Of a stretch of 64,000 nt of DNA, positions 21,101-30,559 are shown in pieces (the stretch's first letter is position 1; each line of letters opens with the position of its first letter). The DNA lies in the NCBI RefSeq assembly GCF_020497125.1, contig NC_059084.1, positions 6,289,501 through 6,353,500 of the forward strand, in the 5' to 3' direction. The notes beneath the pieces are model-generated. The model saw only the letters and a program-made list of their open reading frames with translations. It had not been told where the DNA came from and made no database searches. Source of the stretch: Mauremys mutica. Taxonomy: Eukaryota > Chordata > Testudines > Geoemydidae. The translations under genes and the position numbers were made by a program.

Positions 21101-23583
21101 ATAGTTTGTGGATGTTATGAACAGATCATGTGGGGGGGGGGAGCTCACACATTTCAGCCAGAAAAACCTGAGTCCTTACACTGGGGACACCCCATGAGTA
21201 GGAGTTTTCAGACCAAGACAGGAATAGCAAAGACAATGAAGATTTAAGATTTTAGCATTAGAGTTCAAAACAGCAGTTTTCAAAGTGATTCCTCAGATGA
21301 AAAGCCCCAAACTCAAATTTCCATTCATGACTCAGAATTACAGGCAGTTAGAGAGCTAGACAGAACCTAAGAGAGACTTCTCTATCCAAGAGCATGAAAC
21401 TACCTGGGATCCACAGAGCCCAAAACAGCTTCTGAACAGGGGACACCTACTGACAGATGAGGGTCTTTCTTTTTCAGGAATAAGTATAAAAACTCCACCC
21501 TGTCCCCTCCATAAACACATTCTACTTTGCTTCTACTTGAACTGTTTGAAGGTCATAACTCACATTAGATTTCACATTTTAGCCAAGTGCTCAGATACTA
21601 AAGAGTGTGGTACAAACGAGGTACATAGCAAGTCAACAGTCATGTCCCCTCATTGCTGTTACTATTATCTTCATTTGTCTGTCATGCCCCTTGTTGCGCC
21701 TGGTCAAACTTAAAATAAGTTCCTCAGAGCAGAGACTTTCCACTACAGGTTTGTGCCAAACCTAACCCAACAGTGGGGAAGTGAGAGTCTTTTTGATCTG
21801 TGTTTACACAGCACAATGAGGTCCTGGGTCCATGCCCAGGGCTCCTATGCAGTACCACCTTACCAAGAAGAAGAAGAGACTCCCAATCCCAACTGAGGCT
21901 GCTACATTAAAAATAAAAAGTGTAAATGCACCTGGAAAGCCCCAAAGCCAAGTTACCAAACGATGGTGTTTGACTTTCCAGGGCACTCTAGTCAGAAAGG
22001 GGTGTGCTCTAACTAGGTTCCCCACGGCAGTGGCATTTGCAGTGTAGGCCTTAACTCTGTCCCAGTGCTGTGAGAATGTGGTGCAGGGGATAAGCGGTGT
22101 CTGAATCTCATTCTCTGCTGTTCAGGATGGTCCAGTTAGGGAGAACTCTGTGGTCCCTCACACCTAGAAGAGGAGAGTCAAGTTGTGGCTCTACTGGAGA
22201 GGGCTTCATGGTGTGGCTGGCACCAATCCCCACTGTTTCTGTACCACAGTATATGGGTGCAGTATTAAAAAACCCTAAATAGAGCTTGTCTAACAGGACA
22301 CACCATACAGCTCTACAGTCGCACACAGAGGGAGGCTTTCCCTACCGTATGTACCTGTATATAGCCTTAGCAGAATGAAATGTTTTTATATAATTGATAG
22401 CTAATAAGCTTTTTTATTTGTGTTAATTAAAATTAAAGGTTTTTAAACTGTGGGGTGTGCCCCCCCAGGAGGGCAGAGGAACATTGGGGGGGACCAAGCA
22501 GTGACACTAGCCCCGCATGGCACAGGTCAGGGAGGGTGCACCACCTCCACCCCCAACTCGCCTCAGCAGGCCACCTAGCCCGTGGATCAGTGTCAACATG
22601 CACCGCGGCCCCACACCGATTTCTGCTCCCATCAGCCTCCACATGCTGCCTCCACCCCCAGAGACCGTTATACACACCTTCCCCTACCCTGTAAACCTGA
22701 GGGGGGGCACCAAAAATTGTAACTCAAAAGAGGGGCTCAGCTCAAAAAGTTGAAAACCACTGATTTAATTTTTCACTGAGAGGGATCTCCTGGGGGAATG
22801 GGGGGAATGTCAGATTTAAACAGTAGATGTTGAGATTCAAAAACGTTGAAGATTTATAACTATTAAAAGGCAAGTTGTCAACTTTACATGTCAATATACA
22901 GAGTAAAATATCTTTAACATCAAACTCTAATAAGTCTCAAGCAACTATTTGCCTCTCTGTAAATTTATCATCAATGGAAAATTTTTTTTGTCGGTTTCAC
23001 AGCACTGCACAAACTGATGTGTATCGACATTTACCGATAAAGCTCTAGTCCTGCCATGCCTACCTGTATAGAAGAACCCTGCTCTGGCCAGTTGCTCAGG
23101 ATACAGCTCTGTGTACGGTGGCCAGCTCTGGAAAGTGGCTAGTCGCATCGCCTCCGTTTCCATCTCCGGGTATTCTGGTTGACTGGGCAGGGCTGCTTCT
23201 TCCACATCCATCCTCTGTAGGAGGCTGAGGATCTGCCCATCCACATAGTCCAAGATCTCCAGAAAGGGGAGCATCTGCTGGTTGCCAACATCTTCACCAC
23301 AGATGAACTTACAGGTAGGAAAAAATTTTTGGTGCTCTCGCATGGGTTGATCCTCAGCCTCCCAGCTCCTCAAGATACCACCACAGCAGAAGCACTGCAC
23401 TCGGTCGCCAGGACCCAGGAAGAAAAAGCCAGCCTTAGCCAGGTCTGTGGCAGAGACAGGTGAGCTCTCTGGCCACTGCCGGAAAGTCCTCAGTCTCTTC
23501 TCCTCGCTCCGCATGCTGGTCTTAGACAGCCGAAAATGCCTTTGCCCAGACCCGATCTCCTCTGGGGGAAAGCTGTCCTCCAT
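14322..23583 (-). CDS. BIRC7: BIRC7 (livin-type inhibitor of apoptosis): BIR-BIR-UBA-RING protein, 387 aa
   Basis: Six coding exons join in phase: 23583-23064, 19588-19489, 18418-18337, 18228-18183, 16324-16112, 14524-14322 (1164 nt). BIR1 spans about residues 26-95 with zinc ligands C64, C67, H84, C91. BIR2 spans about 145-212 with C181, C184, H201, C208 and the [12 protein letters not shown] stretch typical of IBM-binding BIRs. A UBA domain lies at about 262-310 (MGFDHSLV). The RING at 340-375 has C340, C343, C355, H357, C361, C364, C371, C374, and the chain ends RTFMS. IAPs of this type bind caspases and Smac through BIR grooves and act as RING E3 ubiquitin ligases in the cytosol (family knowledge). 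BIR2 and the following [10 protein letters not shown] closely resemble human livin, which fixes the identity; gene order supports it. Human livin lacks BIR1 and UBA. DYVD115-G116 in the linker matches the livin caspase site. XIAP or cIAP identity is less likely: they have three BIRs. Confidence 0.92.
14525..16111 (-). other. BIRC7: BIRC7 intron with (CA)n microsatellite
   Basis: The intron begins GTATGG and ends TTTCAG on the minus strand. It contains the dinucleotide repeat at 15134-15171; no other feature was recognised. Confidence 0.65.
15134..15171. repeat. (AC)n microsatellite, about 19 units
   Basis: This is an uninterrupted AC run of 38 bases within a BIRC7 intron. On the minus strand it creates an artefactual Cys-Val open frame. 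Confidence 0.95.
16112..16324 (-). CDS. BIRC7: BIRC7 exon 5: UBA domain
   Basis: The exon lies between CCTGTGCTTTACAG and donor GTATGG, 213 nt long. It encodes [15 protein letters not shown], then [20 protein letters not shown], a second helix ending LLTGTCY, and [16 protein letters not shown]. The MGF loop, the TG-x-x-Y turn and a third helix with LVxDLL match the UBA domains of cIAP1/2 and XIAP. These bind polyubiquitin (family knowledge). It enters and leaves in phase 1 and its length is a multiple of three, so skipping it keeps the frame. Confidence 0.9.
16745..17070. repeat. Unclassified interspersed repeat (GGGAATTCTGCACCACTGCA type)
   Basis: Blocks such as AGGGAATTCTGCACCACTGC, CACAGATTTCTTTGC and AGTCACACACCACTCCC are, as far as I recall, common in turtle non-coding DNA. 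I cannot assign a class. It directly abuts the hAT-like segment at 17072. Confidence 0.35.
17072..17301. mobile_element. Partial hAT MITE, same family as 34632-34963
   Basis: GAGCTGCTGGAAGAGGCGGA and TTCCAGCAGCTCCCATTGGC are the two arms of the central hairpin. CCCGCCAGGGGCTTTC and the end TTTGAGAAACCCTG match the right part of the well-preserved copy at 34632. The left half is missing or replaced by the repeat at 16745. Confidence 0.6.
17690..17955. repeat. A/T-rich interspersed repeat (AAAATTT/GAAA type)
   Basis: The stretch mixes AAAATGAAA, TTTTTCAAAA and CCCACCCCCCAACC blocks. Similar texture occurs at 30245-30370 and 32985-33295. It looks like one old palindromic family; class is unknown. 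Confidence 0.3.
18183..18228 (-). CDS. BIRC7: BIRC7 exon 4: 46-nt linker exon
   Basis: The exon lies between GATGTTTTCAG and donor GTTTGT and reads [15 protein letters not shown] plus one base. It starts in phase 0 after Pro234 and hands one base (G) to the UBA exon. It is part of the flexible region between BIR2 and UBA. Confidence 0.8.
18337..18418 (-). CDS. BIRC7: BIRC7 exon 3: end of BIR2
   Basis: The acceptor is TTTTTCTTCGCAG and the donor GTGAGT, 82 nt. It encodes [19 protein letters not shown] and on to LVAP. It contains the last zinc ligand C208 and the livin-like [10 protein letters not shown] helix. Confidence 0.9.
18419..19488 (-). other. BIRC7: BIRC7 intron
   Basis: This is a 1.07-kb intron, GTAATT to TTCGCAG on the minus strand. 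No repeat or other gene was recognised. Confidence 0.65.
19489..19588 (-). CDS. BIRC7: BIRC7 exon 2: core of BIR2
   Basis: The acceptor is GCTCCTTTCAG and the donor GTAATT, 100 nt. It encodes [20 protein letters not shown] followed by [13 protein letters not shown]. It includes zinc ligands C181, C184 and H201, and the peptide-groove residues W191, D195 and W204 that correspond to XIAP-BIR3 W310, E314 and W323. Confidence 0.93.
19589..23063 (-). other. BIRC7: BIRC7 first coding-region intron
   Basis: This 3.5-kb intron runs from GTAGGC to CCTTTCAG on the minus strand. It contains a hAT-like element at 22437-22764 near its upstream end. The rest shows no recognisable gene. Confidence 0.65.
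22437..22764. mobile_element. hAT (Charlie-like) MITE in BIRC7 intron
   Basis: The right end, in reverse complement, is CAGTGGTTTTCAACTTTTTG, a classic hAT/Charlie terminus. The left end AGGTTTTTAAACTGTGGGG is the degenerate inverted partner. The interior is C-rich (GTGCCCCCCCAGG; CTCCACCCCCAACTC). The flanks are A/T-rich, so an 8-bp duplication cannot be called with certainty. Confidence 0.65.
23064..23583 (-). CDS. BIRC7: BIRC7 exon 1 (coding): BIR1, linker with DYVD-G, start of BIR2
   Basis: The ATG at 23583 starts [20 protein letters not shown]1 follows with [25 protein letters not shown] and the zinc ligands C64, C67, H84, C91. The linker carries [14 protein letters not shown], and the exon ends in BIR2 at LARAGFFYT plus one base. 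The ATG was chosen because it is the first in frame and lies nine bases after a splice acceptor. The donor is CAG/GTAGGC. Continuing the frame past the donor gives an unrelated tail, so splicing is clear. Confidence 0.92.
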
Positions 23584-23592
23584 GTCCCAGCA
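23584..23592 (-). other. BIRC7: Probable 5' UTR piece with splice acceptor just upstream of the BIRC7 ATG
   Basis: On the minus strand ATATTTTTTTTCCCCGCTCTCAG precedes TGCTGGGAC-ATG, shown here as a pyrimidine tract plus AG at 23594-23593. This implies a non-coding first exon further upstream, between 23.6 and 38 kb. I could not locate that exon or its promoter. Confidence 0.45.
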
Positions 23593-24814
23593 CTGAGAGC
23601 GGGGAAAAAAAATATCTATGACAATCCCTCAGTGAGGAGCTGTATTCCTGATGTCAGGCAGCACTCAGACTGCCAGTCTGCATTCACGTCCCCACAGCTC
23701 AGCCTGCTACATGTTCTAGAAAGCTCGTGGTCTCAACAAAGCCAAGCATGTTCCTGAATTGCAGCCAAACCAGAGATCCAGATTGTCTATGACCTGCTGC
23801 TGCTTTTTCCTGCCCCTTTTCCTCTATCCCCACTAGTGCCTGGAGGGAAGAGACCAGCAGTTTTTCCCTTCCAGTCTCTCAAGTCACAGGGAAGCTGAAG
23901 TGGTTTGCAGGAAAAGCAAAAAAAGGCAAAGCTTATTCAATGCACTTGGACAAAGTCGGTCCAGCTTTCAGTCTCTGATCTGAGCAGCGAACACTCAGTC
24001 ACCTCTCTAGCCTTTTGTTAAAGTATAAAAAGGATTTAAATTCCTCTGTTTGCTTTTCTAGAGACATGTTCAACAAGCCAGAAGCCTACACAGAATAGCC
24101 AAGACCCAAGCAAACGTTTCCTCGTGTTATCCCTTTTATAACCAAACACGCCTCCAGTTACACAGGTCGCATATTCGATTAGCAGGCTTCTCCTCTCATG
24201 ACGTGTAACATTTAGTGTTCGTTAGTACGGCAGTCTGTGGCCTGAAGCTGAATCAGCAGCTTGTGACTGGTCATGCCTATCCATCCCATTTCACAATACA
24301 CCCCACCACGGCAGCAGAACCACTACAGAAGTAGCCCAAAATGTTGAGGCCCACTTTCCTATACTGGTTTCCCCAAGTCACAGTTAATGGTGGTAGTGGT
24401 TTGCTGCCTTCACTAGTCCTATATCAAAAGGAAGACTGAAATTAAAGAAAATATATTACTTGATTATCCAAGCCTCCTTCCCCCCCACTCAAACTGAAGT
24501 AATATTCCTCAGATATCTGTAAGCAGATCTGCGAGGTTACCACCACTTCTGTATTGCCAGCAAAAGTAGATGCAAAAAGGCTCTGGGCCTAAATCTTCTC
24601 TCGCTCACACGGGTGAGAATCAGGAGTGATTCCACTAAAGGTAAATGAAATACTCAAGAGTAGGAGACTCCATATACTTGGCAAACAGCAGTCATTGATA
24701 AAGCCTCTTAATATAAATGCACCTAAGAAAACCCAGTCAGAGTCTAGGTCACTAGTTCTGTTCACGACAAACAAGTATTGACCATCTGCTAGCTATTAAT
24801 GGACTTTTGTGGTA

Positions 24815-25092
24815 TAAGTGGACAGGGACGGCTCCAGGCGCCAGCATGCCAAAAGCGTGCCTGGGGCGGCAAGCCACGAGGGGCGCTCTGCCGGTCGCTG
24901 CGAGAGTGGCAGGCAGGTTGCCTTCGTCGGCATGCCTGCAGAGGGTCCGCTGGTCCCGCGGCTTCGGTGGACCTCCTGCAGGCATGCCACCGAATCCGCA
25001 GGACCGGGGACCTCCCACAGGCAAGCCGCCGAAGGCAGCCTGCCTGCCGTGCTTGGGGTGGCAAAATACCTAGAGCCGCCCCTGTAGGTGGA
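24815..25092. mobile_element. hAT-type MITE with near-perfect 8-bp target duplication
   Basis: The element spans 24823-25084. Its left end CAGGGACGGCTCCAGGC and the reverse complement of its right end, CAGGGGCGGCTCTAGG, are terminal inverted repeats. The flanks are TAAGTGGA (24815-24822) and TAGGTGGA (25085-25092), seven of eight identical. The interior is GC-rich, with repeated inverted blocks such as GGCATGCCTGCAG and CTGCAGGCATGCC that give overlapping open frames on both strands; those are not genes. It is the same family as the element at 5661. Confidence 0.85.
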
Positions 25093-25286
25093 TAGTTCTC
25101 AATACAGTGCACAGGCACCCATATATTAACAAGATAAAATAAATGGAGCTATTATTTAACAAGAGTCAGAGCATTCTAAAGACATTTACTATCAAGATGT
25201 GGCCAACCATCACCTTGCCCACTTTACTGCATGGTGCACCCCTTTCCCTTTGGGAGCTTTTGGTAGCCTGAAGGGAATTGTACAGC

Positions 25287-25507
25287 ACCTAACACAGTGG
25301 TTCTCAAACTTCTGTATGGGTCACCCCCTCTGAGTGTGACACCCCCCCTTATAAATTAAAAATACTTGTTTATATATTTAACATCATTATAAATTCTGGA
25401 GGCAAAGCAGGGTTTGGGGTGGAGGCTGTCAGCTCACAACCCCCCATGTAATAACCTCACAACCCCGAGAGGTCCCGACCCCCAGTTTGAGAACCCCTGA
25501 CCTAGCA
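25287..25507. mobile_element. hAT (Charlie-like) MITE with 8-bp target duplication
   Basis: The element spans 25295-25499. It starts CAGTGGTTCTCAAACTTCTG and ends CAGTTTGAGAACCCCTG. The flanks are ACCTAACA and ACCTAGCA, seven of eight identical. The interior has CACCCCCTCTGAG and a TTATAAATTAAAAATAC stretch. It is non-autonomous. Confidence 0.85.
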
Positions 25508-27649
25508 CATTGTAGGCCCATTCTTTACTATTAGTACCTTGTTCACAGAGAGGAGAGTGGCAGAGGTGATATGGAGTCCTAGCTACCCTAGTAAAAGTCC
25601 CGCCAGAAGAGGGTTGCAGTACATTGGTGGGTGTGGAGAAGCTTACTCTGGCATTGCCTGTGAGATACATGTCCCACAAGTGACAGATTGAAATCACCAT
25701 TACTAGAAGTCCAGTATTTCATGGGCACTCACTGACAGACAGCCCCAGCTGCTCAATGCAGCCTGCTAACCTGCACCTCTCCCCCACAGAAAGCAAGGCA
25801 GAAAAAAAACCCCATTACTAGCAAGACAGCTAGAATTTCCTTCCATAGCCATAGCGGGACAAACCTAAGTGGAGGAGAGAAAGGTCCTGAATGCCCATGC
25901 TAAAAAGAAAGGGTGTTTGTGCTGAATACACTGAAGCAGTTGTTTGCGAACTGGTGTAAAAGAAATCCATATAAAATTGCTAGAGTCAGTGAGACTTGGG
26001 GGATTTGCAGTGCTGTAAAGGTACTTGGAGGCTGCTTTAACCTACATACCAGATTTCACTCTCAGATCTCTGAAGAGCTTCAGAGCAACTTGCTTGTTTG
26101 GGGCAGTTCTGCAACTCCAGCACTATTTCAGTCCCGGGCTCTGCCAAAGCAAGTCATAGTTAATGTCAAACAGTTGCAGGCATTGCTCTCTGCAGGGAGC
26201 CATCACCAGTGATTGTCACTTACTGAACCATTCACTGGAACAAGTTTACCCAGTTGGGGCAGGGGTGGGGGAAAAAGAGGAGGGTTACCTCATCTAACAC
26301 TCAATAGCAGAGCTAGACTTCTTCAGTGGCGGGGAGCGGGGACACCTGGCAGTTAGTATGCTGGAGTGGTTTTCTTGGGGGGGATTGGAGTTGAGTTGGT
26401 TTTAAACTAAGACAAGTAAGAGATATCATCCAGTTCATAACCCCCTGGTCATAAATCACAGCCACCCACCCCTTCCTCCTTCCCTCCCGCAAAGGAAGCC
26501 CCCATTTATTTGGTTATGTTGAAATAATCTATTGATCCTGCTAGAGACCCTTTAGACAGGAGCCTTCTTAGCAGCTGAATTCTCCAAGACCAGACTGAGA
26601 TGGCAAGAAGTCACAGAAGTGAAAGCCAGTATTTCCACCACCCAATGCACTTTCCTGGGGCATCAGAAAAATAGATTAAGCCCCCTGCATCATCTTCCTC
26701 AAAGTACTCACTCAGCTCTGGGCCATTAAAAGCTAAGGCTAGACACCCATTCGTTAGCAGTCCCATTTCAAAGGGGGATCTAGCCAGAATCCAGATGCCT
26801 CTCTCCAATTCTACTCAGCAAAATATTGATCAAACAAGAACATAACTAACCAGCTACTAATCTGCAGCCTATGGAGCACTTCTAACATCCAAGACCCTCC
26901 TAGAGGAGCTAGTTTGTCTCCCCAACACTATTTAAAGGTTCCAGGGCCCATTGCCTTGTGCTGTGACTGAGAGAGGTCAGCTTTGTTTCTCTTTTTTCTA
27001 GATCATTGCAGCTGCCATTCTGGAGGGTGTGGTACACCTTGCAAGACCTGAGTGATTTCACCTGCTGGGGAAATGCCTATTGCTGCTTTCCTCTGATTGG
27101 CCATTCTACCTTTCATCTCCATTCACTCCCCCTGGGAGGGGAAGGGCCCAGGTGAACATTCAGCCATGTCTCCTACTAGTCTTTCAGTAAGTAACTGTTC
27201 AGGTAGCTAGAGCAGACCTCACCCCCCTGTTGCTGTTTGGGACACTCCCTATACATACCCACAGTTGTCATCCCTCCTTCTCCCGCCCCTGAAATCCCCC
27301 ACTGAAAGTGGTAGCTGAACAGCAGGCTCAGAGATTCTCTGTGGAAAAGGATGTCGTGAGGGATGCTTAAAGTTGTGTGCTGGAGGATTTCGTGGAGATT
27401 CACTCTTAGCCCTCGCAGCACCCTGGAGACCAATTAGGAGCTAGGAGACCTGCTGTAGCATCCCAGTACTATATATTTTTGTATAAAAATTAAAAAAGCC
27501 ATTGAGAAATTTAGAAAAGCACAAATAATTACCCAAATAATTATACAAATTGATTAGCAGCAGCAAATATTTATATTGTGGTAGCATCCTAGGGTCCCCA
27601 GCCTGACTTGAGCCACATTGTGCTGGGAGCTGTACCTACACCTTGATTA

Positions 27650-27739
27650 TGGCCCTGATCCTGCAAACACTAAAGCACCTGCTTCGGTGGGACTACTTGT
27701 GTATGTAAAGTTCGGTAAGGATTTGCAAGATCCAGGCCA
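27650..27739. mobile_element. Short TA-flanked palindromic MITE
   Basis: TGGCCCTGATCCTGCAAACAC at the left (first 20 bases) is mirrored by GGATTTGCAAGATCCAGGCCA at the right, bounded by TA on both sides. The centre CACCTGCTTCGGTGGGACTACT is the usual core of this repeat as I recall it. The copy is about 90 bp and moderately diverged. Confidence 0.55.
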
Positions 27740-27744
27740 TAACC

Positions 27745-27840
27745 ACTCTGTGCCTCCATCTGTAAAATGGGAATAATAACATTTTCCTCCATCACAGGTG
27801 GTGGTGTGAGGATAAATTCATTGAGACATAATTATCATTT
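27745..27840 (-). repeat. MIR-type SINE fragment
   Basis: CTCCATCTGTAAAATGGGAA followed by TAATAAC and GGTGGTGTGAGGATAAAT is the conserved MIR core and tail in reverse orientation. It directly follows the palindromic MITE at 27650. Confidence 0.65.
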
Positions 27841-29029
27841 ACACTAAGCCACTTGTGGACTGCTCTGGGGCCCTAACGTGGATGTAAATTACATTTACAT
27901 TCATTTTAAGGTCACTTCACACTGCCAGAGTGGTGCAAAAGGTGTAATGTAACTAAGAGACCAGCCCATTCATATCTATGAGTGGCTCACATGCTTCAGT
28001 GATTGGGGTAGGACTTGTATTTCAAAACCATTTTGTCAAGAGATTTTGGACTGCTACCTGCTGGGTCAGTGTGAGAGATTTGGGAACATCAAACCTTGGT
28101 GGCAGTGTAACTCCATACACTGTGTACGTGCAGTTCCCTTTGTAGTGCTACTTCTTCTTTGGATTGCCACGATTCTGAAACTAATCGTTTCTCTTTCTTT
28201 TAATGTCTGTTGGTATCATCTCATATTTTGCACTTTTCTGTTGCATCCTCATCTGTTTTGTGCCACCTTCTCATTTTCAACCAAATATACTGGAAAATAT
28301 ACACATGATGGGGGCCATAAAGGGAGGAGGACTTGCTCAAAACGGTTTGAATTGTTTGCTTCAGCTATGTTTTTGCAGAAGAGAATGATCTTTAGCTTCC
28401 ACAGCATCCCTGAAGTTTGAACACTCCCTGTATCTTTCTTTGTCCTGGAATGATTTTAAGGTGGGTCTTGAATGGAACAGGGATTTGAAAACTCATATCT
28501 CCCCTGCCACATTTTCCATCTGGGAAAACAGAACGTGCTACCACTCATCTTAAAGAAGAAACCTGTTGGATCATGCACTGCCCCTAATTAACCAAAATCC
28601 CTTTCTCCAAACAAGACTATAAAACAATTGTATATTTTTAAAATTAAAATGTCAGCCTGACCATCTGAGGTGGTAACTTTGTCTTTAATGTGCTTTAATT
28701 AAAATCTTGAAGGTGAAACTTAAGACATGCTACAAACAGTAGAGGGCAGTGCTTATTTACAATATTGTTTTGAGAATCCTGTTGTGGATGGATGTGGTTT
28801 TTTTGGTTTTTTTAATCCTTCCTGAGGATAAAATTGCCCATTAACTTCTGCTCCGCTGGTCCTACCCCTTACAAGTATATATGGATTTTGCAGAACATAC
28901 ATTAAAAACCTAAGACACTTGGAAAAGCCACTTGGACAAATTCCCAATTACAAGGGATATTTTGGGGAGCTATTAGTGAGTTATAGCAAGGTGTCTGTTA
29001 ATAAATAATAATGATTATGAATACTGGTT

Positions 29030-29240
29030 TGCTTTTATGAAGCATCTTTCAGTCAAGGATCTTAAAGTGCCTGGGGAGAGTTTCTAAGTATTATTATCTC
29101 TATTTTGCAGAGGGGGAAGTTGCAGAACAATAAAGTTAAGTAACTTAACCCACGCTCATGCAGCAGTTTGGGCAGAGTCAAGCATGGGTCCAGGTCTCCT
29201 GATGTTTAGGCCTCGGCTTTAATTATCAGGCCTGTTAAAA
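29030..29240 (+). repeat. MIR-type SINE
   Basis: The copy shows TATTATCTCTATTTTGCAGA, GGGGAAGTTGCAGAACAA, TTAAGTAACTTAACCCACGC and CCAGGTCTCCTGATGTTTAG in the order of the MIR consensus. It is an old, diverged copy. Confidence 0.7.
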
Positions 29241-29739
29241 AGGAGAGAGCTGTAGAAGGCTTCAAAGGAACTGAGATTGGAATGTAAGGGCCATAAGATG
29301 AGGTAGCTTTTAATGCCAATGTTTGTTGTAATAGAACCTCCTTAATTCTGTCTTAGCAATGTAAACACCCAATGATTTCCTTATCCCAAACCTGATAGTC
29401 GCAGCCCACATTTCAGTCAAGGTTCAATTACAGAGAAGTCTCCATATTATTGAGATTTCATTACTTTTACGAAATAAATTGCAGTGCATTTATCAGCAGT
29501 CTAAAAAGTATTAATAGTAATAATTAAAACTAAACCCCAATTGCCCTAATATGGAGGAAACGGCATGCAATTTCCCTTTTGTTTTACTATTGTGATGTTC
29601 ACTTGATGATTCAGGATGATTCAGCCATGATTCGGGAAGGCTCTTTCTCATCAGGCCATACAGTCAACCTCTCCTGTTGGAGCTGTTCCACTTTGTGCAA
29701 ATAATTAAATAATCACTGTGCCAGAGAAAGAGAGACTAT

Positions 29740-29954
29740 GGGTATGTCTACACTGCAATAGGACACCTGGGACTGACCTCAGTCAACTGATTTGGGCTCA
29801 CGGGACTATACAATTGCTCCGGCACCCTCCCCCTTTGAGGGGTCTCAAAGCTTGGGCCCAAAAGGCTGCACTGAGTTTTATTGCTCCACAGCCCTAGTGT
29901 GAGTCAGTTTAGCCGGGCCAGCCACAGGTGTTTTACTGCAGTGTGGACATACCC
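29740..29954. mobile_element. TIR MITE with GGGTATGTCTACACTGCA ends
   Basis: The left end GGGTATGTCTACACTGCA is mirrored by TGCAGTGTGGACATACCC at the right (one mismatch). The inversion extends inward: AGGACACCTGGGACTGAC against GGCCAGCCACAGGTGTTTTA. The target duplication is unclear (TAT before, TGA after). The terminal GTCTACACTGCA is shared with 11364-11646. Confidence 0.75.
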
Positions 29955-29959
29955 TGACT

Positions 29960-30240
29960 CTGTAGCTGAATAAGTGAGTCACCTGGGAGATACAGCTTTG
30001 AGTCCCTACTTTGAATCAGGCAGAGCAGGGGCTTGAAGCTGGGTCTCTCACATGCCAGGTGAGTGCCCCAACCACTGGGATATTCTGGGGTCTCTCACTC
30101 ACTCCGTCCCCTCCCCCACCCCAAAAAATCAAAAGGTTTTGTTTTTGTTCCTATGTGGAAAGAAAACCAATGTTGAAATCTCAAGCGAACACCCTAATCA
30201 CTGGACTATCGGCAATTCTGTCTCTGTCTCGTTTTGACCA
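29960..30240. repeat. Unclassified interspersed repeat, possibly tRNA-derived
   Basis: CTTGAAGCTGGGTCTCTCAC, AGGTGAGTGCCCCAACCACTG and a second similar block (AACACCCTAATCACTGGACT) recall reverse tRNA-like or SINE segments repeated in tandem. No A/B boxes could be matched with confidence. Confidence 0.3.
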
Positions 30241-30244
30241 GAAA

Positions 30245-30380
30245 TTCTGACCTGGTCCTGAGAAACCTTCCTGACGAGATTTTTGTTGAAACTGAGACAT
30301 TTTTGCAAAACCAAGTTTTGATTTTTACAAATAGAATTTTTTCCAGAGGAAAAGCGTCTCACTGAAAAATGCCTGACTAG
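30245..30380. repeat. A/T-rich interspersed repeat fragment
   Basis: The wording GACATTTTTGCAAAACCAAG, TTTTTACAAATAGAATTTTT and CTCACTGAAAAATGCC resembles the repeat texture at 17690 and 32985. It is classed by appearance only. Confidence 0.25.
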
Positions 30381-30559
30381 CTCTGTTCATGAGGGTAAAG
30401 ATCTGTGGTTAGGGAGGGGACATGATGGAAGGAGATATGGGGAGGCCTTTTTGTACAACTTCCAGCTAGGCTGGGACAGTGTGGTAGGGTCATGAAATCT
30501 GGGGTCTTAGAAGCAGGAGCGCTGGTTATATCTGCTTCATGAAAGCTCCCTCCCTGCCC

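Noticed and set aside
24752..25118. Six overlapping open frames of 64-109 codons
   Set aside because: They lie inside the GC-rich palindromic hAT MITE at 24823-25084, so mirrored frames on both strands are expected.
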